DNA of 64,000 bases. Source: Halovenus rubra (lineage in GTDB: Archaea > Halobacteriota > Halobacteria > Halobacteriales > Haloarculaceae). The position numbers were made by a program, and so were the translations under genes. The notes beneath the pieces were generated by a model. That model was not told where the DNA came from, did not search any database, and saw only the letters and a program-made list of their open reading frames with translations. Each line of letters starts with the position of its first letter. Positions within the stretch are counted from its first letter, which is position 1. Below are positions 18,828-27,796 of this stretch, in pieces. The DNA lies in assembly GCF_026586665.1 (NCBI RefSeq), contig NZ_JAODIY010000018.1, positions 27,870-91,869 on the forward strand. The letters run 5' to 3'.

Positions 18828-20074
18828 TCTGATGAAACAAAACAAGGAGTGATATCTAGGGCCTCCTCCATATCGTGTTCAAACTCCTCACGTTCGGTAT
18901 CAGAGATACCAGCAGCTTGGTACCGGACGTACCATTCATAGTCATTCCCCTCATCCTGACGGGGAAAAATCGTATAGGTCGTGTCGTCTTTTTCGATTGC
19001 GATATGTTTGACCCTCCGCATTTCGGTAAAGAATTGATCGCTCGTCGTTTGCAGGTCCTGAATAGCCGGAAGCACCCTTTCACCGTTGGTTCGTAACTTC
19101 ACAGTGGGGTTATTCGTCAGCTTTGAATCACCAGTGAGTATCCCCGTCACGACGTATTTCCCTACATTCTCAACATTTTCAATAAGGTCTATCGGGGAGA
19201 TTCCATCGAAATGGTCGTGTGGCTTACGCTCTTCAGCCCTCTCGAACTCTACGTCTGTGTCATGATACGCACCGGCCAATGATGTTCGAACCGTCCCCGC
19301 CGTCGATTTCTTCTCAGTATGAATCTCAACCTTGTCGTCAACGAACTTAGAAACGACATATTCCGCTTGCTCTACTTCTTCGTTCGTCGTGGTTTGGGTA
19401 TCTACCGCGTCACGGTAGTGCCGCTTGATCGTCAAAAAATGACTACCGCCATACTGGAATGAATGCCACTCTTGCGCGTCTCGACTTGACGTTTCTAGTA
19501 CATCTTCGACATCTCCTACAGTGAGATCATCAATCGGATTCGAAGGAGGGTTGTCAGCTTGGCCGATTTCACGAGGCTTGGGGCGATCAATATGATCAAG
19601 CGTAAAGATACTTTTCAGTGACTCCTTGTCATACAAATAAATGAACATACACTTGCTGACTCTCCGGTTCTGCTTATCAAGTGAATCATAGAGGTCCTTG
19701 TACCCCGAATCTACGTCCCCAGCAATTTCATTGTAGTAATAGTCGATATACTCCTCTTTTACCCCTCTCGTGAATCGATAGGCTGCGTACATACACTTTA
19801 ATCCACCAGAGTCCATTGAATCGATAAGATCGAAAGTCTCCTCCTTACTCTGCTTCACTTGATCACGGTCAGACTCACCCTCCACCTGCTTCCAAGCGAT
19901 TCGCAACGCGTCTTTGCTAATACTCGGACTAGCCGCCCGGTGTCGAGCATCACCTCGAATGTCCTCATCAGTCCAATTATTGTCAATAATCTCGCCCGGA
20001 ACTTCGAGGTTTACCCAGTCTGACGGCTGATACGAGAGCGTCGTGAGAGAAGAAGTAGTTTGACTTGAAGACAT
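18824..20074 (-). CDS. Unrecognised protein coupled to the FokI-like nuclease
   Basis: I do not recognise this 416-residue protein. It is acidic and soluble, with no Walker, nuclease or membrane motif. Residues about 100-125 are aromatic (YAAYRFTRGVKEEYIDYYYN). The C-terminal third (VKHIAIEKDDTTYTIFPRQD) looks like a beta-rich binding domain. A TATA-like tttatcatt sits about 25-30 bases before the ATG, giving a leaderless promoter for the two-gene operon. Since the downstream partner is a predicted DNA nuclease, this protein may sense the invader or hold the nuclease inactive. That is inference from gene order only. Confidence 0.6.
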   Translation of the reverse strand: MSSSQTTSSLTTLSYQPSDWVNLEVPGEIIDNNWTDEDIRGDARHRAASPSISKDALRIAWKQVEGESDRDQVKQSKEETFDLIDSMDSGGLKCMYAAYRFTRGVKEEYIDYYYNEIAGDVDSGYKDLYDSLDKQNRRVSKCMFIYLYDKESLKSIFTLDHIDRPKPREIGQADNPPSNPIDDLTVGDVEDVLETSSRDAQEWHSFQYGGSHFLTIKRHYRDAVDTQTTTNEEVEQAEYVVSKFVDDKVEIHTEKKSTAGTVRTSLAGAYHDTDVEFERAEERKPHDHFDGISPIDLIENVENVGKYVVTGILTGDSKLTNNPTVKLRTNGERVLPAIQDLQTTSDQFFTEMRRVKHIAIEKDDTTYTIFPRQDEGNDYEWYVRYQAAGISDTEREEFEHDMEEALDITPCFVSSE

Positions 20075-20466
20075 GATTTGTAGTGTATGTGTGATAATGA
20101 TAAACGTTGCGTGGTATTCATCTCTTCAGACTTAACTCTATGACTACTACTCAAAATGAGATCTATCACACTATCAATCTTCACAGTCACGAACTTCACC
20201 AGAAAGTTATGCTCGGCGCTAGTAGCGATGTTCCGCGATTATGTTTCGTGTTCAACGACGACATCACTCTGGGAGAGGGGGTTTGGCTACCTGTTCGGTA
20301 ACTAGTTCGATACCGGGGAAAATTTAGCTGGGACTCCAAGAGTGCTCTTGGGCGAACGAGTTCTACGACCCCAACGGATAGTGACTCTCAACTCTCACTA
20401 GATCTGCTGCGAGACTCCAATTTACCAGTAAGAGCCCGCACGAACGATGGTAGTGTGAGTAACCGC

Positions 20467-20748
20467 TTAGTCGTCGTTTGACTGGCTCTCTTGGAGATCT
20501 GCGATGAGCTGGGAGGCTTTCGACGCGACATCGTCGTACCCACCTTCGATAGCCAGTCCCGCTGTTTGTCCCATCGCCTTCTCCATATGCCCTCTGTAGG
20601 CCCGCACGGAATCCACAGTGCCACCAGCACGGAACAACGCACCTCGCGGCCCGCCTAATTCCATTCCTTTCTGTTCTTCTAACTCTGCGATGATTTCTTT
20701 TGCTTCGTCGAGCTTCTGTACTCGAACGCTTGCGTTTGTCTGTTGCAT
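20467..20748 (-). CDS. Small hypothetical protein
   Basis: This 93-residue protein is acidic and mostly helical. It has a Gly-rich centre (MELGGPRGALFRAGGTVDSV) and a Ser/Asp-rich end. It has a normal haloarchaeal composition, whereas the overlapping frames read as Arg-rich shadows. No family is recognised. It stands alone between the FokI-like operon and the Vsr-like nuclease. Confidence 0.55.
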   Translation of the reverse strand: MQQTNASVRVQKLDEAKEIIAELEEQKGMELGGPRGALFRAGGTVDSVRAYRGHMEKAMGQTAGLAIEGGYDDVASKASQLIADLQESQSNDD

Positions 20749-21122
20749 TGGTTCGACCCGAACAGGTTGAGAATCTACCCACTTTTAAAACTCTGCCTCA
20801 TAGCCGATTCAGACCCCAGATAGAACACAAACATCTGGCTCCAACTACCCCAACGATAGAAGAGACGACACGTGAAATATCGAATACACCCGTTACAGCG
20901 CCTGGTGTGGACGAACTCTTGAATTAGTGTTACAGAACCTGTATTTGCGTCCGAAGCTTCCCAGACCAGCGAGGCCAACAATGGAAACTACGGAATCGCT
21001 GTACAGACCACACGTGAGGGTGTTGATTGGCGGCTGTCCAAGCGGACGCGAGAAGTCTCCAATACCACCACCGACGGTCCTCTGCAGAAGGAGGGGGTAC
21101 CACCTGACACCACGCAGCAGCA
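20749..21122. other. Intergenic stretch, no supported gene
   Basis: These 374 bases hold only short Cys/Arg/Pro-rich ORFs on both strands that look like non-coding noise. A short plus-strand tail ending near 20925 (VTAPGVDELLN) may be a decayed gene end. I see no promoter, RNA or repeat. Confidence 0.4.
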
Positions 21123-22286
21123 TCACTCCTCAATCAACGGGTTGATTGTCCGTTCGATAAGTGCGTCCGTCAACTCCTGGTCGTGCCGGATGCATACCAG
21201 ATCGATATCGTGCTCGTCGCACAGTTCCTTCTTTTTCTGGTCACGCTCCTGCCGCTGTTTGAGGCCTTCCTCGCCACCCCAGTGCTCCACTGCCTCGTAG
21301 TGCTGGATTCCCTGATATTCAATCCCGACCTCGGCTTCTTCCAGAAAAATATCTAACTCCAGTCCGTCGAGAAAGTCCGGTCGGTAGTGACGCTTGATGG
21401 TGTGATCAGGATAGTTCGACTCCACGATCTGGTAGAGGATGGTCTCGCTGGTCCACCGGTTGCCCTTCTTGTAGTGGCCGAACGCCTGCCGAACCTCGTT
21501 CTCGACAGTGTCCATGATCTCCTTGCGCTCCGCCTGCAACTGGTCCTGCAGCTCCGCAAAATCCTCGGCTTCGTCGTCGGGTAGTGGATCCATCTCTTCG
21601 TAGGGCTCCCGAACCTCGCGGATCCGGCGGTACCGCTCCTCCCGGTCAATATCATCCGGCAATTCGTCCCGGACCTCGTCAACCGCTTCCTCTTTCTGCT
21701 CCCGGATTTCCCGTTCGCGTTCCCATTTCTTCTCTTGGAGGCGTTCGAATCGGTCAATGCGGTCCCGGAAGCCATCGTCCACGATGTCGGCGATATCTTC
21801 GGGGAGGGCATCGTGGAGATAGTCATTTCCACCGCAGACTCCGTATTCATACTGTTGCTGATTGACATACCAACCGTGTTTTTGCATGAAGACAGTGCCG
21901 TACATCTCGTGACAGTACTGATATTCGGGGACAACGCCATTGCAGCGGTGGCAAAGCTGGTCGGCAAAATTGAGGTCCTCAATAACGGCATCCGGTGAGT
22001 CAACATCCGTATTAGGGACTTGGTCAAGCGTATCCTCCGGAAATTTCCGACTGAAAATGTTCTCAACTGAGGGGGTACGGCCAGAGACAGCAGGATTCTC
22101 CACCTCACACCGAATATAGTTCCGAATCGCGTCCTTCGCACAGCTGCAAAAATGGAGGTCGCCATCCGGCTCTGGTTTGAAGCCGATGAACACACCGTAG
22201 TGAGCGGGGTACTGAACGATCGGATAAGGTAGTTTGTCCTGCCGGTTTTCACGGCCGGGATCCACGACGATAGGGTTCTCCGCCAT
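21123..22286 (-). CDS. Zinc-cluster protein with Vsr-like nuclease domain
   Basis: This 387-residue protein has three parts. The N-terminal third holds Cys motifs (FCSCAKDAIRNYIRC at about 47-61 and CHRCNG…CHEMYG at about 111-131) that suggest zinc binding. The middle (about 165-270) is a charged coiled coil. The C-terminal domain reads LELDIFLEEAEVGIEYQG followed by IQHYEA and a basic helix, the layout of Vsr/DUF559-type PD-(D/E)xK nucleases, with Asp and Glu-x-Gln on adjacent strands. It probably nicks or cuts DNA. There is no methyltransferase next to it; the following gene is an unknown on the same strand 67 bases away. Confidence 0.7.
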   Translation of the reverse strand: MAENPIVVDPGRENRQDKLPYPIVQYPAHYGVFIGFKPEPDGDLHFCSCAKDAIRNYIRCEVENPAVSGRTPSVENIFSRKFPEDTLDQVPNTDVDSPDAVIEDLNFADQLCHRCNGVVPEYQYCHEMYGTVFMQKHGWYVNQQQYEYGVCGGNDYLHDALPEDIADIVDDGFRDRIDRFERLQEKKWEREREIREQKEEAVDEVRDELPDDIDREERYRRIREVREPYEEMDPLPDDEAEDFAELQDQLQAERKEIMDTVENEVRQAFGHYKKGNRWTSETILYQIVESNYPDHTIKRHYRPDFLDGLELDIFLEEAEVGIEYQGIQHYEAVEHWGGEEGLKQRQERDQKKKELCDEHDIDLVCIRHDQELTDALIERTINPLIEE

Positions 22287-22353
22287 AGATTGTCGTTATC
22301 AACTAACAGAACGAGGTTTCAAAAACCCATGTCTCAGCATTGCTTGAGTGATC

Positions 22354-23088
22354 TTAGTCTACGAGCGTCACCTCCACTCCATATTCCAGATGCGGTGTTC
22401 GTCGGCTACGGTGATCTCTGATCGCGTCATATAACACCTCTACGTAGATGTCCTGAAGGGTCGCTTCGACGTCGTCACTCACATCACCGGTGACGTGCTC
22501 GTCAATGAACCACGTTGCCGCCCTGTCTGCTTCAATGTAGATGGCTTCATCTTCGTGCGCGGTCCACGCAGTGCGCCCGGTCCATCCAGCATGCCCTTCG
22601 TAGAGCCTCTCTTTGACGACTTGTTCCGACCCAGTCAGCCATCTGGTTACGAGGTCGTCCGCGACCTCCGTGACGTTTCGGACAAGGGCAGTGAACGGTT
22701 TGACCGGTTGCCCAACCGTTTCGTGAGTGTCGATCGCGTCAAGCGCTTCACTGCAGATGCGGTCAGCGATGAGATCCCGATCAAGTTCCAACGCTTCAAC
22801 TTGAAGAGTTTCGCCGTGATCTTTGACTGCAACGCCGCTTCCGCCGCCGACTTCTGACCACGTTTGAACCGCGATCCACTCCTCGCCTGTTCTGATGAGG
22901 TGGTCAGTCACGCTGTGACTGGAGTCGTGGTCATGGTTATGAGCGCGAACGGTGACGTCACAGTCCTTCACTGGGTGATCGTGTTTGAGAGCTTCCCTGG
23001 CTTTGTCTTCTACCGTTTCAAGGGCCACGTTCTTCTCGGTGCCCTGATCTGTGCTTTCACCGACTTCAGATGCGGTTTTTCGTGTCAT
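22354..23088 (-). CDS. Unrecognised protein upstream of the Vsr-like nuclease
   Basis: I do not recognise this 244-residue acidic protein. A His-rich stretch (VRAHNHDHDSSHSVTDHL, about 47-64) could bind metal. Trp residues are frequent (WLTGSEQ, GHAGWTGRTAWTAHED). There are no transmembrane segments. It is 67 bases upstream of the Vsr-like nuclease on the same strand and may be co-transcribed with it. Confidence 0.5.
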   Translation of the reverse strand: MTRKTASEVGESTDQGTEKNVALETVEDKAREALKHDHPVKDCDVTVRAHNHDHDSSHSVTDHLIRTGEEWIAVQTWSEVGGGSGVAVKDHGETLQVEALELDRDLIADRICSEALDAIDTHETVGQPVKPFTALVRNVTEVADDLVTRWLTGSEQVVKERLYEGHAGWTGRTAWTAHEDEAIYIEADRAATWFIDEHVTGDVSDDVEATLQDIYVEVLYDAIRDHRSRRTPHLEYGVEVTLVD

Positions 23089-23541
23089 TAGTATCGCGTG
23101 CTGTCCGCTGATCGTACTGCTAACACGCGACGTCCGACGACGCGCTGGCCTCGCGTCGGCAAGAGTCTATGATACCAGGGATTGCGGTATCGAATTAGTG
23201 TACCAGAGAGGGTCTATGCATCGTCAGCTTGTAGATGCGGGGGATTCTCGGGCGTCGCTTAATTGCTCAAAGGAACCTGAAAGGTATAAACCCTCGTCCG
23301 CTTGACGTGCAGCGATCACGACTTCTCGCTCAGCAGGACACGCGTGGAGCGAAGTGCGGACTATTTCTAAGTTCCCTCACTACGTCACCGGTCGTCACGC
23401 AACACCCACGGTTTCGCATCAGAGTCGTACTCGCTGATCTTCCTGCTGTGACTGCGTGTCTCCGCGGCAAGCACGCCGATAGTGGATCGGAACTTCTTCA
23501 GCTAGAGTAGTTAGGGTGGTTCGGCAGGGGTGGAGAATGGC
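23089..23541. other. Intergenic stretch holding a gene-tail duplication
   Basis: The first ~290 bases hold no supported gene. The segment at 23385-23480 duplicates the 3' end of the nuclease gene at 34460 and is listed separately. The rest, up to the stop of the 843-residue gene, shows nothing. Confidence 0.4.
23385..23480 (-). pseudogene. 96-bp copy of the 3' end of the nuclease gene at 34460
   Basis: Bases 23385-23480 match 34460-34555 at 93 of 96 positions. They include the stop codon region and the coding end (…SEYDSDAKPWVLRDD) of the PD-(D/E)xK gene there. Homology stops abruptly at both ends. It lies just downstream of the 843-residue FokI-like gene, and a longer decayed copy lies just upstream of it. 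Confidence 0.85.
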
Positions 23542-26073
23542 TTACGGGAAGATATCTTGCTCCATGAAGTCGCGCAGGGTGCTGATGTCAAGTGAGCTCC
23601 CTGTCGTATGCTCGTCAAAGTTTTCGAACAGCGCCCCAGCGTCTTCAACAGTCAAGTGGACATAGAACTCATCATCCACGTCACGATGATAGTAATTACC
23701 GTCGTTTAGAATCAGATAGAACTGCTCATAGAACTCCTGGATATGTCGTTTGATTGCCTCAACGTTTTCGTTGAAGCCGATGTGAAGTCCGAGAAGGAAG
23801 TCAACATGCATTAATACTGGAATTCCATCCCAACTCTGCATCTTGTTAATACGTTCGGCGACACGTGAACCAAAATTGCCGGGCTCGGCGTTAGTAATCA
23901 CGACAAAGTTTCTGAATTGCGTATCAGATGACTGAACATCAGGAGAATCCTTGATACGATGGATATAACCGCGGAGATCCTTAGCTTCTGAAGCATCGAT
24001 ACTCAATTCGTCAGAAGTAGTGAACTTTCCATCCCACGCAAAAGACCGGAAGAAGCGCCCCTGACTCTTAGAAAACAGGAGTTCCGCAAACCCATCTGGG
24101 AGATTCCCCCGTCGTTTCGTACCCCACTGCTCGGCATTCGTGATTATCTGATTGATAAGATGGAAGAGTTCCAGTTCGAAATCCCCGCCTACGTAGTCTT
24201 CGGGGTTCTCAACAATCTCCTGTAGTTGGTCATACGCGTCAGCGGCGGTTCGTGCAGCACGCTGCTCAGTAGCCCGTGCCACCTCTTCGATGTGCTGGGT
24301 GATATAGTCATCCGACAGCTCGTCATCGAGATACTTGTCGATTATCTCGCTCAAATCCAGATACGTGGCGAGGACCTCCCCCATCAACCGCTGATTTTTG
24401 ACTGTGCCCGGATTCAGCAGTGTCACCGGATTAATACTCCTGTACAGGTGATCGATGGACTTCGGAGTGATGCTCACTTCCGGGGTATTAATCAGCACAT
24501 GGACAATATCGCCTTCATGACGGACACGACGGAATCGATATTCTGTCCGGTATATCTTCTCTGTTTTCGTCCCTAGGTAGTCCAGTCCCTCGTCTGCAAG
24601 CCGATTTTGAAAGAAATTCAAAACGCCGCGACTCGACAACGTCACCTTCTCAAACTCCGCGAAAACAACTAAATCGCCGCCACATGCTGGACAGGTATCG
24701 TCCTCCCGCTGCTCATAGATTTCTTCACAACCTTGACACTGCTTCCGATCGACAGAGTGCGTGTTGACCACGCCGAGTTCGGCGAGATCATCAATCAAGT
24801 CTTGATACAGATTATTCTGTGTTTCATAAGTAGGCGGATTTTTGAGGATAAAGGAGATTACCTGCTTCCTCTCTCCGGTCACCCAGTGTAAGGGTATTTC
24901 CTGGTCAAGCGGAATTCCAAACCGGTCTTGGAACGTATCCCGAATTCTGCCAGAGAGATCACCTGAGTGTGTCTTGATATCTGAATCAAGTCGAAGAATA
25001 TTCTCATCAGTTTCAATATCGACGTGTACCCGAGCGTCAACGCCATAGGCGTTAAACCAGAATCGGCGAATGTTCAGGATGCTTGGATTAACGACATCTT
25101 CAGCGAGCGCTGAAACGACATTTCGTATTTCAGTGTCGTAGGATTTTTTGGAGACCGTAAGCGGTACTGACGGAGTTGTCTCCGTCCGCCGAAATTCGAC
25201 GTTCAGCAGCCGGATTTCGCTTCCCTCCGCGTCATCGTCTAATTCACGGAGAGACGACTCGAACTGTGCCGCATCGACAGCCATCTGATTTTGAACGGCA
25301 TCAACATTCACCAACGAAATAGCGAAAATCTCCTCAAGCTTTTCTACAAGCGTGTCACGGATTGTCTGATTGTTCGCAATAATCTTGACGACGCCTTCCT
25401 CCTCTTTAACCTCTACAAAGATGCTTCGTAGGTTACGACGCCGTTGAGCGCCGACAACGTCACGTCGATCTCTATCAGAGGTTTGACGGTCGATTGCAAA
25501 GATGGTCGAATTCATAAAGGAGAGTTCGTTTCGGTCTTCATATCTGAAATGGCCGGTGTTCATACGGCGTGATAGGGTAACCTGGATTTTCCGAAAGTCA
25601 TCATCAAAACGATCGATATAGTCATCAGGAAGGTCGTTTTCGACACTGTATGTCCGTTCATTCTTCGCATCGGACCACTCCTTATAAAGCAGCGATTGAT
25701 AGGCGAAACTCTGATTCCCATCTAGGAACGCTTGAAGCAGATATCGATATTCCTCATCCTCCTCAACCTCGTCTCCATATCTTCCTGCCATTTCCCGTAG
25801 GAGCGTGCGTTTATCGGCAAGAAATCGGTAGAGGGTGTAGAGTGTAACTGCCTCCGCTTGATGGGACACAATCTCTGATTGGAGATTGTCTGTCCCATCG
25901 TCGATATCCAGAAGCTCACGAATAACATCTAGCGTATCAGAATCAAGATTATCCAGGAGATCCTCAAACTTCGATTTGTATATATCGTCCCATCCGTCCT
26001 CATACCGTGGCCGATCAGCGGGGACATCCCTCAATATGGTATCGGGGTTTAACTGGGCTTGAACCGCTGCCAT
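23542..26073 (-). CDS. Large single-protein FokI-like nuclease (candidate defence effector)
   Basis: This 843-residue protein has a long N-terminal part of unknown fold. A zinc ribbon follows (CQGCEE at about 445 and CPACGG at about 461). The nuclease signature is ELFHLINQI, then LPDGFAELLF at about 655-664 and SFAWDGKFTTSDE at about 674-686, with a helix LRGYIHRI after it. That order, PDG…D-x-K…helix, matches the FokI cleavage domain. The central repeats of beta-rich sequence (about 230-430) might bind DNA or a ligand. No partner gene is adjacent; it stands alone between two fragments of one nuclease gene, so it may be a self-contained restriction factor. No known system is recognised. Confidence 0.6.
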   Translation of the reverse strand: MAAVQAQLNPDTILRDVPADRPRYEDGWDDIYKSKFEDLLDNLDSDTLDVIRELLDIDDGTDNLQSEIVSHQAEAVTLYTLYRFLADKRTLLREMAGRYGDEVEEDEEYRYLLQAFLDGNQSFAYQSLLYKEWSDAKNERTYSVENDLPDDYIDRFDDDFRKIQVTLSRRMNTGHFRYEDRNELSFMNSTIFAIDRQTSDRDRRDVVGAQRRRNLRSIFVEVKEEEGVVKIIANNQTIRDTLVEKLEEIFAISLVNVDAVQNQMAVDAAQFESSLRELDDDAEGSEIRLLNVEFRRTETTPSVPLTVSKKSYDTEIRNVVSALAEDVVNPSILNIRRFWFNAYGVDARVHVDIETDENILRLDSDIKTHSGDLSGRIRDTFQDRFGIPLDQEIPLHWVTGERKQVISFILKNPPTYETQNNLYQDLIDDLAELGVVNTHSVDRKQCQGCEEIYEQREDDTCPACGGDLVVFAEFEKVTLSSRGVLNFFQNRLADEGLDYLGTKTEKIYRTEYRFRRVRHEGDIVHVLINTPEVSITPKSIDHLYRSINPVTLLNPGTVKNQRLMGEVLATYLDLSEIIDKYLDDELSDDYITQHIEEVARATEQRAARTAADAYDQLQEIVENPEDYVGGDFELELFHLINQIITNAEQWGTKRRGNLPDGFAELLFSKSQGRFFRSFAWDGKFTTSDELSIDASEAKDLRGYIHRIKDSPDVQSSDTQFRNFVVITNAEPGNFGSRVAERINKMQSWDGIPVLMHVDFLLGLHIGFNENVEAIKRHIQEFYEQFYLILNDGNYYHRDVDDEFYVHLTVEDAGALFENFDEHTTGSSLDISTLRDFMEQDIFP

Positions 26074-26324
26074 GCGGCTTGAGACGAAGGGCAGTCTTTT
26101 ATTGTTTTGGCTCTACGTGATGCGGTCTCTATCACTATCCAGAACACAACGACCTCGAATTGTCGAGACTCTGGAAAGCAATACTGAACAACGACCGATC
26201 ACAGTCATCTCGCGGTCAACAAACAGTAGATGACTGATCAAGGCGATAGCTGCTTCCAGCTGAAGCTCTCAGGGAGCGCTTGAATTCAACTTATTTGCGA
26301 TCCGGATCAATATCACTCACGTCT

Positions 26325-26575
26325 CACCCGTCTTCGCGCATTATCTACGGCTTCGCATCTGGGGCGTACTCGCTGACCTTCTCGCTGTGACTGTGCATTT
26401 CCGCGGCAAGCACGCCGATATGCTTGAGTTGCTGCACGAAATTGAACAGGACGTTCGTTCGAATAATGTCCTTCCAGACGGCTTCCTCCTCGTAGATTCG
26501 GGACACCTAGCCGGCCTCGATTAACTCTCGGGCTCGCGTTCGGCCTGCTTGCGTGCAGAACGTATTTAGGAGAGA
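26325..26575 (-). pseudogene. Decayed C-terminal fragment of a PD-(D/E)xK nuclease gene
   Basis: This ~250-bp segment aligns with the last ~80 codons of the gene at 34460-35623. It matches the region encoding RIYEEEAVWKDIIRTNVLFN and the following LKHIGVLA block. A TAG replaces a Gln codon (EAGQ becomes EAG-stop), so it cannot make the full tail. No N-terminal part is present. It lies between the 843-residue gene and the next operon. Confidence 0.85.
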
Positions 26576-26709
26576 CAGAAGAGTAGAGTTTCGACATCAG
26601 GAAACCTGTTCCCCCTCGCAACCCTGTCGGTATCCAAGGAGTGAGCGTATACACCCAAGTGCAGGTTCTACTTTGACTTCTAGTGTACTCCGTGCATTAT
26701 TCTAACTTA

Positions 26710-27795
26710 TCAGAAGTCATCAAGTTGGCTTTGCTTGCCGAGCTCTGCAACAATACGCTCCTCACACGCATCTCTTAACTGGTCCTTCATTCCCTCAATC
26801 CGCCAGTCTACCCACTTGTTTTCGAGTGCTCGTTCAAGATCGTCTTTAGCGGTATAATTGGACACGATCTTGAACTCTGCTCGATCATCATCCCATTCAG
26901 ACAAGAAGTTGAGGTGTTTCCCTGATTCGATGAGCTCATCGACGATTTCTGAGATGCGCTCCTCGGTGTAATTCAACGCACTATTCGAAACGTACTCCTT
27001 GATATCGTCACGGTCAACACACGGGTATCGATCTTCAACTCGGCGAGATTGTATGACAACACGTAGACGGTCTACAATGATGGAAGTCGGTAGAACATCT
27101 GCCTGCCCGAAGCTCGTGGTCACCCGATCCAGTTCGCTGTTCAGAGACGAAATGTCGTGAGTATGTCGGCGGTCAAGCTCTTCGAGCATAGCATCAGGGT
27201 CGTCAGATTCCAAGTTGTCAGGAAATGACCCGGGTCTTGCCTGCCGAATCCACAGCGTATCGGAGTGAGCATCCACGACCCACGTAATGAATTCCACACC
27301 GGTCTCGATAATCTCCTTCGCAATCTTATCACCGTGATTGACGTATGTCGCTACCACGAACTCCATATGGTTGATATCGCTTCCGAGATACTCCTCTTCG
27401 ATGTATTCCTTGTGATCCTCTGCTACTTCCTTTCGTTCTTGAATTTGGTTTACAACAGTGGCTGCGCTATCAGGTATCGAAGATTTCGCTTCGCCGAATA
27501 TCACACTACCGTCAAGATTCCAAAGTAAGAAATCGAAGTTTGGAACATCGAGTTCCTCCAGCGGCTCAGCGGTGATGAACTTGTATCCAGCAGGGTTTCC
27601 TTGTGCGAACGGGAAGATTGAGTAGCTGATGAGTTTGCGATGATGGCGTTGAACGTCGATCTCCTCACGGAGGGTTTCACGTTTTGACTGCTCCGGGAAC
27701 TCTTGGAGCTTATGATGGACACACTTGCCGTATAGCCCACGGTATTTCGTTTTTTGACCCTCTGGCACCGACTCTGGAGGGTCAACGTTCGTCAT
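26710..27795 (-). CDS. PD-(D/E)xK nuclease-fold protein
   Basis: This 361-residue protein has VPNFDFLLWNLDGSVIFGEAKSSIP at residues about 84-108. The Asp followed by the GEAKSS strand is a classic PD-(D/E)xK metal-binding site, so it should cleave DNA or RNA. The C-terminal half is charged and helical, with a winged-helix-like SALNYTEERISEIVDELIES segment. It starts one base after the stop of the upstream unknown gene, so the two are one operon. The layout, unknown protein then nuclease, mirrors the operon at 17.3-20.1 kb although the sequences differ. Confidence 0.65.
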   Translation of the reverse strand: MTNVDPPESVPEGQKTKYRGLYGKCVHHKLQEFPEQSKRETLREEIDVQRHHRKLISYSIFPFAQGNPAGYKFITAEPLEELDVPNFDFLLWNLDGSVIFGEAKSSIPDSAATVVNQIQERKEVAEDHKEYIEEEYLGSDINHMEFVVATYVNHGDKIAKEIIETGVEFITWVVDAHSDTLWIRQARPGSFPDNLESDDPDAMLEELDRRHTHDISSLNSELDRVTTSFGQADVLPTSIIVDRLRVVIQSRRVEDRYPCVDRDDIKEYVSNSALNYTEERISEIVDELIESGKHLNFLSEWDDDRAEFKIVSNYTAKDDLERALENKWVDWRIEGMKDQLRDACEERIVAELGKQSQLDDF

Positions 27796-27796
27796 A

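Noticed and set aside
20107-20301. Plus-strand ORF of about 64 codons upstream of the FokI-like operon
   Set aside because: It overlaps the promoter of the minus-strand operon and has no own promoter or recognisable motif; a stop-free run of this length can occur by chance.
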